The notes under the pieces are model-generated. The model saw nothing but the letters and a program-made list of their open reading frames with translations, did no database searches and was not told the DNA's origin. A program made the translations under genes and the position numbers. From assembly GCA_021796315.1 (NCBI GenBank), contig JAJYOH010000339.1, positions 1 to 6,719 on the forward strand: a DNA stretch of 6,719 bases. Direction: 5' to 3'. This DNA is from Chloroflexota bacterium (lineage in GTDB: Bacteria > Chloroflexota > Anaerolineae > Anaerolineales > Villigracilaceae). Of the stretch, positions 1 through 6,055 are shown in pieces (the stretch's first letter is position 1; the number at the start of each line of letters is the position of its first letter).

Positions 1-11
1 CCGTTAGTTAT

Positions 12-17
12 AAAGGA
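12..17 (+). promoter_or_regulatory. Ribosome binding site deciding the TTG start
   Basis: AAAGGA lies 7 nt before the TTG at 25. No ATG is available in frame near the conserved N-terminus of the ATPase domain, so this Shine-Dalgarno match supports TTG initiation. Confidence 0.6.
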
Positions 18-24
18 TAGTATT

Positions 25-810
25 TTGGAACCTGAAATTGTTTTTGACCTCAAACAAGTTTCTTTTGCTTATGATGGTATACAACCCGCACTAGAAAATA
101 TTAATTTAACGGTCCAGACTGGTGAATGTGTGGTGATTCTTGGCGCAAATGGGAGTGGCAAGAGCACACTGCTAAAATTGCTGGATGGTCTTTATTTCCC
201 AACTCAGGGAGCCATTTGCGCTTTTGGAAGTCCTTTGACCGAAGATGCACTGCGCGATGATGAATACAATTTTGCCTTCCGTCGACGGGTCGGCCTGGTC
301 TTTCAGGATTCAGACGTTCAACTTTTTTCTCCCTCTGTTTTGGATGAAATTGCCTTCGCCCCGCTTCAGCTCGGACTTTCGCGGGCTGAGGTCTCCCAAC
401 GTGTGGACTCCGCACTGGACACTCTCCGCATCGAGAAACTGCGCGACCGCGCGCCGCACCGTTTGTCCGGCGGTGAGAAGCGGCGTGTGGCGCTTGCCTC
501 CATCCTGACGCTCGATCCCGATGTCTGGTTGCTGGACGAACCCACCACCGGCCTGGATCCGCGCAGTCAGTCGTGGCTCACAGAATTTATCCTCCAGCAA
601 CGAAGAATTGGGAAGACGGTCATTACCGCCACACACGATTTGGATATCGCTGAAAAGATCGCCACAAAAATACACGTTTTTGACGAAGAACATCGCATCG
701 TTGCTTCAGGCCAGCCATCCGAGATTTTATATGACCATGATCTATTGCATCGCTGCAATCTCGTCCACTATCATTTGGAAACTGACAAGCAGCCGAAACA
801 TAACCATTGA
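25..810 (+). CDS. ECF-type ABC transporter ATP-binding subunit (CbiO/EcfA family, probably Co/Ni)
   Basis: This 261-residue cytoplasmic ATPase should power an energy-coupling factor importer together with a transmembrane T subunit and a substrate-binding S component, neither of which is in the window. All ABC motifs are intact: Walker A GANGSGKST (40-48), Q-loop Q94 within VFQDSDVQLF (the Q-D-x-x-x-QLF form is typical of ECF ATPases), signature LSGGEKRR (147-154), Walker B VWLLDEP (167-173), D-loop GLDP (176-179) and switch His204. The C-terminal NLVHYH is reminiscent of cobalt/nickel CbiO proteins, so Co or Ni is the likeliest substrate; this is inference. The start is a TTG at 25, chosen because AAAGGA (12-17) sits 7 nt upstream. 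The first ~100 bp are more AT-rich than the rest. The gene converges on metK and shares a terminator with it. The family assignment is secure; the substrate is not. Confidence 0.93.
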   Translation: MEPEIVFDLKQVSFAYDGIQPALENINLTVQTGECVVILGANGSGKSTLLKLLDGLYFPTQGAICAFGSPLTEDALRDDEYNFAFRRRVGLVFQDSDVQLFSPSVLDEIAFAPLQLGLSRAEVSQRVDSALDTLRIEKLRDRAPHRLSGGEKRRVALASILTLDPDVWLLDEPTTGLDPRSQSWLTEFILQQRRIGKTVITATHDLDIAEKIATKIHVFDEEHRIVASGQPSEILYDHDLLHRCNLVHYHLETDKQPKHNH

Positions 811-814
811 TCTT

Positions 815-858
815 GAATCAAAAGCGCCGTTGATGTTTTCAGCGGCGCTTTTTGATTC
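815..858. terminator. Bidirectional intrinsic terminator between converging genes
   Basis: The left arm 815-829 (GAATCAAAAGCGCCG) and right arm 843-858 (CGGCGCTTTTTGATTC) are complementary except for one extra T, with a 13-nt loop. The GC core GCGCCG/CGGCGC is followed by a T run in both directions (TTTTT on plus, TTTT on minus). It begins 4 nt after the ABC gene stop and ends 13 nt past the metK stop, so it can serve both convergent transcripts. Confidence 0.88.
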
Positions 859-871
859 GACTTATTGCTAA

Positions 872-2083
872 TTAAAGCCCCGCGGCCTTTTTCAAAGCGG
901 CGGCCTTGTCTGTCTTTTCCCAGGGGAATTCGATGTCATCGCGGCCAAAGTGTCCGTAGGCGGCCGTCTTGCGATAGATCGGGCGGCGCAGATCCAGGTC
1001 GCGAATGATGGCGCCCGGGCGCAGATCGAAGTATTCGCTGACCAGCGCGGCGATTTTTTCGTCCGCAATTTTGCCGGTGCCGAATGTCTCGACGTTGACC
1101 GAAAGCGGGTGGGCCACACCGATAGCGTACGCCACCTGAATCTCGACTCGGTCAGCAAGCCCGGCCGCAACCACATTCTTTGCGGCGTAACGCGCAGCGT
1201 AGGCGGCAGAGCGATCCACCTTTGTGGGGTCCTTGCCGCTGAACGCGCCGCCGCCATGACGTCCCATACCGCCGTAGGTATCCACGATGATCTTGCGGCC
1301 GGTCACGCCCGCGTCGCCCATGGGCCCGCCGATGACGAAACGGCCGGTGGGATTGACGAAGATTTTCAAATCGCGGTCAACCATGTCTTTTGGCAGGGTT
1401 GGATTGATAATATTTTCCATCACCTGTTCTGTAATTTCGGCATGTGAAATATCCGGGGCGTGCTGAGTGGAGATCAGCACCGTATCGATGCGTTTCGGTT
1501 TGCCGAGCGAATACTCGACCGTAACCTGGCTTTTGCCATCCGGGCGCAGCCACGGCATCGTGCCGTTCTTACGCATCTCTGAGAGCTGACGGGACAGTTT
1601 ATGCGCCATGAAAATTGGCATCGGCATCAGGGTGGGAGTCTCATTACAGGCGTAACCGAACATCATGCCCTGGTCGCCCGCGCCGACGTGTTCAATATCG
1701 GCATCCGTCATCTCGCCGCTTTTGTCTTCCATGGCATGGTCCACGCCCATGGCAATATCGGGACTTTGGCTGGCAATTGCCGAGAGCACACCGCAGGTGT
1801 TGCCATCAAAGCCTTTATCGCTGCTGTCATAGCCTATCTCTTTAACGACGCGGCGCACGAGTTCGTCAAAGTTGACATAAGCGTGTGTGGTGATCTCGCC
1901 GAGCAGCGTCACGAAACCGGTCTTGGTGGCTGTTTCGCAAGCCACGCGCGACATAGGGTCCTGTTCGAGGCAGGCATCCAGCACTGCGTCCGAGATTTGA
2001 TCGCACATTTTATCCGGATGGCCCTCTGTCACAGATTCAGATGTGAACATTAATTTTGGTGATGTCATAAAAGTAGTGCTCAT
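872..2083 (-). CDS. metK: S-adenosylmethionine synthetase (methionine adenosyltransferase)
   Basis: MetK makes S-adenosylmethionine from methionine and ATP in the cytosol and releases phosphate and pyrophosphate. The 403 residues carry the family hallmarks: the N-terminal [13 protein letters not shown] with the ATP-site GHPDK (21-25), signature 1 [12 protein letters not shown] (134-145), the active-site stretch around K184 ([11 protein letters not shown]), and the glycine-rich phosphate loop [16 protein letters not shown] (277-292) with its lysines. The length is about normal for bacterial MetK (380-405), and nothing is missing. The start at 2083 is preferred because AGAAAGGA (2097-2090) lies 6 nt upstream. 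The frame stays open a further 17 codons upstream, but those codons run through the terminator hairpin, so they are leader RNA. Expression should be controlled by the SAM-I riboswitch directly upstream. The 3' end faces the ABC ATPase gene across a shared terminator. Confidence 0.98.
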   Translation of the reverse strand: MSTTFMTSPKLMFTSESVTEGHPDKMCDQISDAVLDACLEQDPMSRVACETATKTGFVTLLGEITTHAYVNFDELVRRVVKEIGYDSSDKGFDGNTCGVLSAIASQSPDIAMGVDHAMEDKSGEMTDADIEHVGAGDQGMMFGYACNETPTLMPMPIFMAHKLSRQLSEMRKNGTMPWLRPDGKSQVTVEYSLGKPKRIDTVLISTQHAPDISHAEITEQVMENIINPTLPKDMVDRDLKIFVNPTGRFVIGGPMGDAGVTGRKIIVDTYGGMGRHGGGAFSGKDPTKVDRSAAYAARYAAKNVVAAGLADRVEIQVAYAIGVAHPLSVNVETFGTGKIADEKIAALVSEYFDLRPGAIIRDLDLRRPIYRKTAAYGHFGRDDIEFPWEKTDKAAALKKAAGL

Positions 2084-2089
2084 TATTTT

Positions 2090-2097
2090 TTCCTTTC
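2090..2097 (-). promoter_or_regulatory. metK: metK ribosome binding site
   Basis: On the minus strand AGAAAGGA is followed by AAAATA and then ATG. It fixes the metK start at 2083 rather than the longer open frame to 2134. It begins 8 nt after the terminator hairpin, so terminated transcripts end at or before it. Confidence 0.8.
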
Positions 2098-2105
2098 TGA
2101 AAATG

Positions 2106-2137
2106 AAATTGCCCGTTCGGTCTCGAAAGGGCAATTT
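2106..2137 (-). terminator. Riboswitch-controlled intrinsic terminator in the metK leader
   Basis: Minus-strand arms AAATTGCCC (2137-2129) and GGGCAATTT (2114-2106) form a perfect 9-bp stem. After one mismatch, an inner 4-bp stem TTCG/CGAA (2127-2124 with 2119-2116) closes a 4-nt loop. The following sequence CATTTTC continues the U-rich 3' arm. The 5' arm also pairs with the 3' strand of the riboswitch P1 stem, forming an antiterminator, so this is the off state expected when SAM is bound. Confidence 0.85.
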
Positions 2138-2163
2138 ACGCGATAAGCATGGGCTGCCCTCTC
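2125..2163 (-). promoter_or_regulatory. Antiterminator pairing (competes with P1 and the terminator)
   Basis: On the minus strand GAGAGGGCA (2163-2155) pairs over 9 positions with TGCCCTTTC (2133-2125), with one G-U pair. The first segment shares 2163-2159 with the 3' strand of P1, and the second shares 2133-2129 with the terminator 5' arm plus nucleotides of its inner stem. The two states are therefore mutually exclusive: ligand-stabilised P1 frees the terminator, and ligand-free RNA can form the antiterminator. This comes from hand base pairing, without energy calculation. Confidence 0.75.
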
Positions 2164-2315
2164 ATCTTCCAGAACATCTTTCTGTCGGAATTGGCACCTT
2201 CTCAGTGTTCAATAAATGCGGACATTTTTATTGTTGATAACGATCATTGTCCACTGCACACTGTCAGGTTGTCGAGGCATCGCAGGGCCGTTCCCTCCGC
2301 CTCTCTGGATAAGAG
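2159..2315 (-). ncRNA. SAM-I (S-box) riboswitch aptamer
   Basis: The minus strand carries the S-box core: the 5' CTCTTATC / AGAGAGGCGGAGGGA block, GGCCC, CAACC, GGTGCCAATTCC and terminal AGATGAGAG. P1 forms from CTCTTATC (2315-2308) and GATGAGAG (2166-2159), 8 bp with one G-U. P2 uses GAGGC/GCCTC with a kink-turn-like internal segment. P3 is long: CAGTGT (2263-2258) pairs with ACACTG (2208-2203), then TGGACA (2253-2248) pairs with TGTCCG (2224-2219). P4 is CAGAA/TTCTG. The aptamer binds SAM, the product of the downstream gene, and should turn metK off when SAM is plentiful. The usual GGCAACC is GACAACC here, and the P2 loop has CGG where UGG is common. The class assignment is very secure. Confidence 0.95.
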
Positions 2316-2345
2316 TGCCGATCTAGGTTATTTAATTGTGTCGGG

Positions 2346-2374
2346 ATAATACCACAGGTCAATTTGCGAGTCAA
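2346..2374 (-). promoter_or_regulatory. Sigma-70-type promoter for the riboswitch-metK transcript
   Basis: Minus strand -35 TTGACT (2374-2369) and -10 TATTAT (2351-2346) are separated by exactly 17 nt. TG occupies the extended -10 position (TGG before TATTAT). Transcription would begin near 2339, about 24 nt before riboswitch P1, giving a leader of roughly 255 nt. Each hexamer matches the consensus at five of six positions. Confidence 0.78.
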
Positions 2375-2435
2375 TTAAACGCACTTAAAAAATATTAATT
2401 ATTCAAATATGTCATGACGCTTCTCCACGAATGAC

Positions 2436-4748
2436 CTAGGGTGAATCTACAGCGAAGTACACTTTGTCCTGTATGCCCATATACAAAATATGATTCGGGC
2501 TGACCGTCATCGCGCCGACAGGGCCGGGAGGTAACGGGTTGTCGCGCCCGGCTAAAGGTCGAATTTGACTCTGTAATTCCAGGGAACGCGGTATCAAGCG
2601 GAAGATGCTTTGTCCATCCGTGTCCAGCAAAAGTAAAGCGGAATCTGGTGCAGGCGTAAACATCATCTGGGTGAAGTGAGCTTGTGTAAATACATTGACA
2701 TTCCCATAGGCTGGGAAGGGATTTACCATGTTGGCGGGATCATCGCAGCGCGTTGGGACAGCGTCAATGCGGCTGTAAGAGCAATGCGAAAGATGTCCAT
2801 CGGAATGCAGGATATACAGATCAGCCCCGGATACGGCCAGATCAATGGCATCCTCCAGCGCAGGGATTTGACCGCCAAAGAAGAAATACGGGCGATCTAC
2901 AAATGTGCCGTCCTTGCCTTGATATACCCACACGGCGCGTGAGCGCGCGTCGAGCACATAGAGATTGCCGCTGTCCATCGTAAATGCTGTGACACGTCCC
3001 CAGTTGGTATCGGGTGGCGGGAGCGGAATGGCCTGCGCCACCTGGCTTGGCGCACAATATAACAGGTTGCCGCCTGCATCCACGCCGATGACAGACGCGT
3101 TCATTGCATTCGCAGCCGGCATGGCGATAATGTCCACCAGTGGAGCGACGGTATAACTGGCATAAGAACCGGGCTGGCAATTGAAGGCGTTGTCCTGCTG
3201 AAATCCGCCGCTTGTGAGCGCGATGTGCAGAACGCCGCCGCGTTGAGCGTCCAACAAATATAGATCATTTTCATTGGCAGCCAGGCGGCTGATCTGCGCG
3301 CCCACACCGCTGTTCAACACCGGCTGGAATTGCAGGCGTGTCATGCCTTCCAGTTTGTCGAGGTTGCTTTGCGCTTCCTGTCGGAGCTGGCGCGTTGCGT
3401 CGGTCGCCCCATTGTTTTCATCTGCCTTGTCCAGGTAAAAAAGTTCCCGCTGCCAGGCTTCGCGTTGCGCAGATGGGTCGGTCAGGCTGGCGGCCTGGGC
3501 GCGCTCATTGTTGGCCTGCACAAGATATTCTTCATATTCAACGCTTTGTCCATAATGGAAATACATGACGGTCGCCATGATGACTACAACCAGCGGAACA
3601 AGCGATGCGATCAGGATCATCACGCTCGGATGCATCGCGGCCGGCGCGGATTCTTCCGAGCTGGGCAGCAAGCGCGGCAGGAACTTTTGCATGTCTGCGT
3701 TCAAACGCTGCATTCCTTGACGCCAGACCTGCATCCCGTTCACGACAGCCTTCGCCGTCTGACGCGTCCGCTCGGAGGGTTGGCGCGGCGCGGACGGTTT
3801 GATGGCCGGTTCAAGCGGCTCTTCTTCGATCAGCGGCGGATCAACCTGCCGGGCGCGCGGCAGCGCGTTCAGAATATTTGTCTGCGCGGCGGGTTCTTCG
3901 GGCTGAGGCGGAATGCCGTACGCAGACGGTTGGAGGAGGTGCGCCTGGCGCGCAGAAATGGGTTGGTCAGGTTGGGGTGTGGACCCGGCTTCTTGCAGGC
4001 GCGGCAGGCTCACGTCGACTTGTGGAGGCGCAGGAGTTCGAGTTTCCGCCGCGTGCGCTTCACTGGTCGGTCGTAACACGGTCAACGCGCCCGTCCCGCC
4101 TGTCGCTTGAATCAGGACGGCATTCACATCTTCGGTTGTAAGGGTCAGGAGACGGCGGCGCGTGGCTTCCAGCGAAGCCGGGCTGGCGTCATTCAGTGTG
4201 TTCCCCCAAGCGGATGGAACTTTGCCCGTGAGCAATAAGCGGTCGTTAGGTTGCAGCGCGGCTTGCGAAAAATGATACGGGGTCGTGGCATTGAGGCCAA
4301 GTCCCTTGCCCGAAGATGTATCAAAAATATGCGCTGCGCCATTTGTTCCCAATGTGAAAATATGCAGCGGGCCGCTGACTAAAAACGTCACTTGCGCTGC
4401 GCGGATGGCAGCCAGCGCCAGCAGTCCAACCGCATATTGGCCGTGCCCGCTGGTGGTCCTGTTACGTTCAAGCAGCGGTTTGTTGATCGACTCAGCCGCG
4501 GCGCGCAACGCGGAAGTCAGCGTGCCTTGTGTTTCATAAAATGTCACAGCCGCGCGGCTGGCAAATTGCGCATACTCGCCGGTCGAGAAAACTGCGTTGC
4601 CGGTCAGTAAAAGATAAACGACCAAACGATCCTGATCGCGTCCGCGCGCAACTTTACGAGGCGGCACTGCGGCCAGAAGGCCCGGCAATGAGGATTGGTC
4701 CTGTCCGTTGATACGATGGATGGGGGTGAGAGTAAAATCCAGCGGCAT
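2436..4748 (-). CDS. Membrane protein: degenerate PP2C-like domain, TM helix, beta-propeller-like domain
   Basis: This 770-residue protein has no function I can name. Residues ~35-218 follow the order of PP2C/SpoIIE-type phosphatase strands: a GHGQYAVGLLAL segment (101-112) where G-T-T/S-A is usual, then VTFLVSGPLHIFTL (120-133) where the family has a V-G-D-S-R strand, then LQPNDRLLLTGK (165-176) where active enzymes have LLLCTDG. The metal-binding Asp residues are absent, so it would be a pseudophosphatase. A Pro/Glu-rich linker covers ~235-325. One TM helix lies at ~376-397 with no signal peptide; more basic residues on the N side suggest N-in. Next come an acidic/Gln-rich likely coiled coil (~402-470) and a C-terminal region (~480-770) with recurring strand motifs LYLLDA, LYVLDA, LYILHS, LLLLDT and ILYMGI, as in a beta-propeller. 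Four cysteines (524, 565, 656, 668) fall only in that outer part. ATG 4748 has a weak Shine-Dalgarno. The fold calls are inference; that it is a real gene is secure. Confidence 0.82.
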   Translation of the reverse strand: MPLDFTLTPIHRINGQDQSSLPGLLAAVPPRKVARGRDQDRLVVYLLLTGNAVFSTGEYAQFASRAAVTFYETQGTLTSALRAAAESINKPLLERNRTTSGHGQYAVGLLALAAIRAAQVTFLVSGPLHIFTLGTNGAAHIFDTSSGKGLGLNATTPYHFSQAALQPNDRLLLTGKVPSAWGNTLNDASPASLEATRRRLLTLTTEDVNAVLIQATGGTGALTVLRPTSEAHAAETRTPAPPQVDVSLPRLQEAGSTPQPDQPISARQAHLLQPSAYGIPPQPEEPAAQTNILNALPRARQVDPPLIEEEPLEPAIKPSAPRQPSERTRQTAKAVVNGMQVWRQGMQRLNADMQKFLPRLLPSSEESAPAAMHPSVMILIASLVPLVVVIMATVMYFHYGQSVEYEEYLVQANNERAQAASLTDPSAQREAWQRELFYLDKADENNGATDATRQLRQEAQSNLDKLEGMTRLQFQPVLNSGVGAQISRLAANENDLYLLDAQRGGVLHIALTSGGFQQDNAFNCQPGSYASYTVAPLVDIIAMPAANAMNASVIGVDAGGNLLYCAPSQVAQAIPLPPPDTNWGRVTAFTMDSGNLYVLDARSRAVWVYQGKDGTFVDRPYFFFGGQIPALEDAIDLAVSGADLYILHSDGHLSHCSYSRIDAVPTRCDDPANMVNPFPAYGNVNVFTQAHFTQMMFTPAPDSALLLLDTDGQSIFRLIPRSLELQSQIRPLAGRDNPLPPGPVGAMTVSPNHILYMGIQDKVYFAVDSP

Positions 4749-4774
4749 GGTAAGAAATGAAAATATCCTGCATC

Positions 4775-4803
4775 ATTATACTGGTAAAATCCTGGCGACA
4801 ACA
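4775..4803 (-). promoter_or_regulatory. Candidate promoter for the PP2C-like/propeller gene
   Basis: The minus strand has a perfect -10 TATAAT (4780-4775), giving a predicted start near 4768 and a ~20-nt leader. The -35 is poor: TGTTGT (4803-4798) at 17-nt spacing, or TTGTCG (4801-4796) at 15 nt. It is supported mainly by the -10 and its position. Confidence 0.4.
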
Positions 4804-4845
4804 TCCGGTACTGGACAAATATCATGGCTTTCTCAAGGTCAGAAA

Positions 4846-4976
4846 ATGTCATTGCGAGGAGCGTTCTGCCTGCACTTTGCCGCAGGCACACGTGTGCGAC
4901 GAAGCAATCTCTGGTTTAAGAGCCGTACCCGTTTAAAGCAGGGATTGCTTCGGCAAAAACCGCCTCGCAATGACAT
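4846..4976. repeat. MITE-like inverted-repeat element (GTCATTGCGAGG family)
   Basis: Perfect 14-bp terminal inverted repeats ATGTCATTGCGAGG (4846-4859) and CCTCGCAATGACAT (4963-4976) bound a 131-bp non-coding element. Inside, GACGAAGCAATCTC (4898-4911) and GGGATTGCTTCGGC (4941-4954) are a second imperfect inverted pair, and TGCCTGC/GCAGGCA (4867-4873, 4882-4888) form a 7-bp hairpin. The phrase GTCATTGCGAGGAGCG...GACGAAGCAATC is a dispersed repeat I recognise from many environmental bacterial genomes. No transposase frame is inside, and I see no convincing target-site duplication. It sits between divergent promoters, about 45 nt from the acetyltransferase start. Confidence 0.8.
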
Positions 4977-5011
4977 ATCATAGATTTGTCAAGCGACCTT
5001 GAGAAAACCAT

Positions 5012-5015
5012 AGGA
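5012..5015 (+). promoter_or_regulatory. Ribosome binding site of the acetyltransferase gene
   Basis: AGGA lies 5 nt before ATG 5021 and supports this start over later methionines. No convincing -35/-10 pair is visible between the repeat element and this site. Confidence 0.55.
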
Positions 5016-5020
5016 TAAAC

Positions 5021-6055
5021 ATGGAATTCACCTTACAAAAAGATTTCTCTACAATCAATGCGCACGAATGGAACACTCTGGTCGAAGCGGGCATCACCGA
5101 TACGCCCTTTTTGCGGCACGAATATTTAAGTCAATGGTGGGGCACGCTGGGCGGCGGCGAATGGAAACAAGCCGAACTGGTTCTGGTCTCCGCTTCTGAA
5201 GACGGAAGACTGATCGGCATCGCGCCGCTTTTCAAGGCGGATTACGATGGACGCCCCGCGCTGCTATTCGTTGGAAGCATTGAGATTTCAGACTATCTGG
5301 ATCTGATCGTCCGCGCCGAAGATTTGCCGCGTTTTCTCGCAGGCCTGATCGACTTCCTCGCCTCAAGCGGATCCCTCGACCCGCTCGGGATGGCGCCTTT
5401 GAGCGGGCTGCCGTTTGATTGGTACAACCTGCCCGATTCTTCTCCCACGCTGGCGGCCCTCAAAGTTGAATCTGAACGACGCGGTTGGACGTATCGCCAG
5501 GAAATCTATCGTCCCACGCCGCGCATTGCATTGACCGGCGATTTCGAGGCGTATCTGGCAAGCATCGAAAAGAAACAACGCCACGAGATCAAACGCAAAC
5601 TGCGCCGCGCCGCCGAAGATGAAAGGGATGTGCGCTTTTATATCGTCGAAGATGCCTCCAGCCTGGACGCTGAGATGGATGGTTTCTTCCACTTGATGAC
5701 ACAAGACCCGCATAAGGCGCTGTTCTTGAGGGCTGACATGCGCGCACAGATCAAATCCACCGTACGCGCCGCATTTGAAAACGGTTATTTATGGCTGGCC
5801 TTTTTGGAAGTGGATGGAATCAAGGCCGCCGCGGCGGTCAACTTCGATTACAAAAATAAATTATGGGGCTACAACTCCGGCGTCAACCGCGACTTTATGG
5901 AACTTTCCCCCGGCTGGGTTTTACTCGGACACCAGATCCAGTGGGCCTGCGAGCATGGCCGCTACGAATTCGATTTCATGCGCGGGGACGAGGAATACAA
6001 GTATCGGTTTGGTGGAGTCAATAAGTTTGTGATGCGGGCAATCTTGAAACAATAG
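5021..6055 (+). CDS. GNAT-fold acyltransferase, FemAB/CelD-like (Acetyltransf_6 type)
   Basis: This 344-residue cytoplasmic protein belongs to the FemAB-like double-GNAT group annotated as CelD/BcsL or Acetyltransf_6. Members transfer acyl or aminoacyl groups, often in cell-envelope or polysaccharide synthesis, but the substrate here is unknown. The conserved signs are KKQRHEIKRKLRRAAED (184-200), the basic helix that opens the second GNAT domain; WLAFLEVDGIKAAAAVNFDY (258-277); WGYNSGVNRDFMELSPGWVLL (282-302); and the C-terminal YEFDFMRGDEEYKYRFG (315-331), a near-diagnostic family motif. The length is typical (330-380) and no signal peptide or TM is seen. Residues ~115-129 (SSGSLDPLGMAPLSG) look foreign to the domain and may derive from an inserted repeat. 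The gene appears monocistronic: a repeat element lies upstream and an opposite-strand frame downstream. Confidence 0.88.
   Translation: MEFTLQKDFSTINAHEWNTLVEAGITDTPFLRHEYLSQWWGTLGGGEWKQAELVLVSASEDGRLIGIAPLFKADYDGRPALLFVGSIEISDYLDLIVRAEDLPRFLAGLIDFLASSGSLDPLGMAPLSGLPFDWYNLPDSSPTLAALKVESERRGWTYRQEIYRPTPRIALTGDFEAYLASIEKKQRHEIKRKLRRAAEDERDVRFYIVEDASSLDAEMDGFFHLMTQDPHKALFLRADMRAQIKSTVRAAFENGYLWLAFLEVDGIKAAAAVNFDYKNKLWGYNSGVNRDFMELSPGWVLLGHQIQWACEHGRYEFDFMRGDEEYKYRFGGVNKFVMRAILKQ
5361..5405 (+). repeat. Probable in-frame repeat insertion inside the acetyltransferase gene
   Basis: The DNA has a small inverted repeat, ATCCCTCGA (5371-5379) and TCGGGAT (5385-5391), in a context (GGATCCCTCGACCCGCTCGGGATG) that I recognise as a common dispersed intergenic repeat whose opposite strand reads HPERVEGS. 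Here it is translated as SGSLDPLGM within the protein, just before a family-typical LPFDWYNLPDSSPTL. The boundaries are approximate and the insertion is inferred. Confidence 0.45.

Noticed and set aside
950..1447. Plus-strand open frame opposite metK
   Set aside because: It is fully antisense to a confidently identified MetK and its translation has no recognisable domain.
2084..2134. 17-residue N-terminal extension of MetK from an upstream ATG
   Set aside because: These codons lie in the terminator hairpin and leader. A good ribosome binding site marks the ATG at 2083, and family members start just before the [11 protein letters not shown] block.
2385..2435. Intrinsic terminator after the propeller-protein gene
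   Set aside because: There is an AT-rich stretch and a short GTCATGAC palindrome, but no stable GC stem followed by a U run on the minus strand.
3330..4076. Long plus-strand open frame opposite the propeller-protein gene
   Set aside because: It is an Arg/Leu-rich shadow of the minus-strand gene in GC-rich DNA, with no family motif and no ribosome binding site.
4846..4976. CRISPR array or tRNA gene in the intergenic region
   Set aside because: The repeats are inverted, not regularly spaced direct repeats, and no cloverleaf can be drawn.
4708..4983. Open frame across the divergent intergenic region
   Set aside because: It is translated mostly from the inverted-repeat element and the promoter region, so it is not a plausible protein.
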